The translations under genes and the position numbers were made by a program. Positions 63,527-64,000 of a DNA stretch of 64,000 nt are shown one piece after another. The DNA is from Bradyrhizobium sp. WSM1417 (GTDB lineage Bacteria; Pseudomonadota; Alphaproteobacteria; Rhizobiales; Xanthobacteraceae), in the NCBI RefSeq assembly GCF_000515415.1, contig NZ_KI911783.1, forward strand, positions 536,501 to 600,500, in the 5' to 3' direction. Position 1 is the first letter of the stretch, and each line of letters opens with the position of its first letter. Below the pieces are notes generated by a model. The model worked only from the letters and a program-made list of their open reading frames with translations, did not search any database and was not told where the DNA came from.

Positions 63527-64000
63527 GTCGAAAAAGCGCGACGTCGCGCTCGTTGTCGACGACTCCCCGGAGACGCTGCGGCTGCTCACCGACGCGCTCG
63601 ACAGCGCCGGAATGACGGTGATGGTGGCGCTCGACGGCGCGGCCGCGATGCGCATCGTCGACCAGATCACGCCTGACATCGTGCTGCTCGACGCGGTGAT
63701 GCCGGGCATGGACGGATTCGAGACCTGCCGCCGCCTCAAGCGTGATGCGGGCCTTGCCAATGTCCCGGTGATCTTCATGACGGGGCTCGCCGAGACAGAG
63801 CACATCGTGCGCGGGCTGGAGGCCGGCGGCGTCGACTACGTGACCAAGCCGATTGTGATCGAGGAGATGCTGGCGCGCATCCGCGTTCACCTCGGCAATG
63901 CGCGACTGACGCAAAGCGCACGCGCCGCGCTCGACGTCTCCGGCCGATTCCTGTTCGCGATCAATCGCCAGGGCAAATTGTTGTGGGCGACCCCGCATGC
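63516..64000 (+). CDS. Response regulator, 3' end cut by window
   Basis: ATG 63516 starts inside the kinase gene (11-base overlap) and the frame stays open to the window edge, giving 161 residues. The receiver domain is complete: acidic pocket D15/D16 (LVVDDSPET), phospho-acceptor D59 (VLLDAVMPGMDGFE), T89 (FMTG) and K111 (YVTKP). After it, NARLTQSARAALDVSGRFLFAIN begins a linker to an unseen output domain, probably a helix-turn-helix. It is the partner expected for the kinase and a likely activator of the amide operon. Confidence 0.9.
   Translation, partial: MTTESKKRDVALVVDDSPETLRLLTDALDSAGMTVMVALDGAAAMRIVDQITPDIVLLDAVMPGMDGFETCRRLKRDAGLANVPVIFMTGLAETEHIVRGLEAGGVDYVTKPIVIEEMLARIRVHLGNARLTQSARAALDVSGRFLFAINRQGKLLWATPH

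Overview
The window looks like a chromosomal segment of an alphaproteobacterium close to Bradyrhizobium. The support is high GC, protein sequences of Bradyrhizobiaceae type, many branched-chain/urea-type ABC transport genes, a Sox thiosulfate-oxidation gene, many CoA-ester catabolic genes, and dense short palindromic repeats of the kind common in that genus. The genus is inferred from sequence character; no marker gene such as rRNA is present. I saw no tRNA, rRNA, CRISPR array, transposase or prophage.

Region by region: (1) 1-3853 is the end of a sulfur-oxidation cluster: a SoxXA-binding-like protein, SoxB, a DsrE-like protein and a persulfide dioxygenase-rhodanese fusion. (2) 3930-7153 holds a 57-aa protein and two MFS transporters. 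(3) 7299-11483 is a compact three-gene unit resembling AttEFGH: ATPase, FtsX-type permease and a lipocalin/CrtC-like Tat protein. It is followed by a MAPEG gene broken by an in-frame TAG. (4) 12072-17920 carries an amino-acid-type binding protein and an RND pump with its adaptor. (5) 18321-26707 runs forward: Fe-dependent alcohol dehydrogenase, acyl-CoA synthetase and a complete five-gene oligopeptide-type ABC transporter. (6) 26853-38687 is a CoA-ester catabolic island: biotin carboxylase and carboxyltransferase subunits, a BKACE enzyme, an AraC regulator, a GST, two acyl-CoA dehydrogenases, an acyl-CoA synthetase and a LivK-like protein.

(7) 38747-45349 has two glycosyltransferases flanking a Gram-negative sortase module (XRE regulator, VIT/VWA protein ending in an LPKTA sorting signal, class GN sortase). 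(8) 45509-51826 has an ADP-forming acyl-CoA synthetase, a stand-alone MlaD/MCE protein and a large autotransporter. (9) 52131-59981 is an amide-utilisation operon on the minus strand: Urt/Fmd-type binding protein, two permeases, two ATPases, formamidase FmdA, FmdB zinc ribbon and aliphatic amidase AmiE. (10) Divergent from it, at 60155-64000, is a histidine kinase fused to an NCS1-permease-like membrane domain, overlapping a response regulator that runs off the window. A sigma-54-type promoter motif and a palindrome lie between the two units.

The most striking system is (9)+(10): an apparent transporter-shaped receptor kinase positioned to sense amides/urea and control their uptake and hydrolysis. 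At least four families of palindromic elements (13 copies or half copies) fill the gaps between transcription units.
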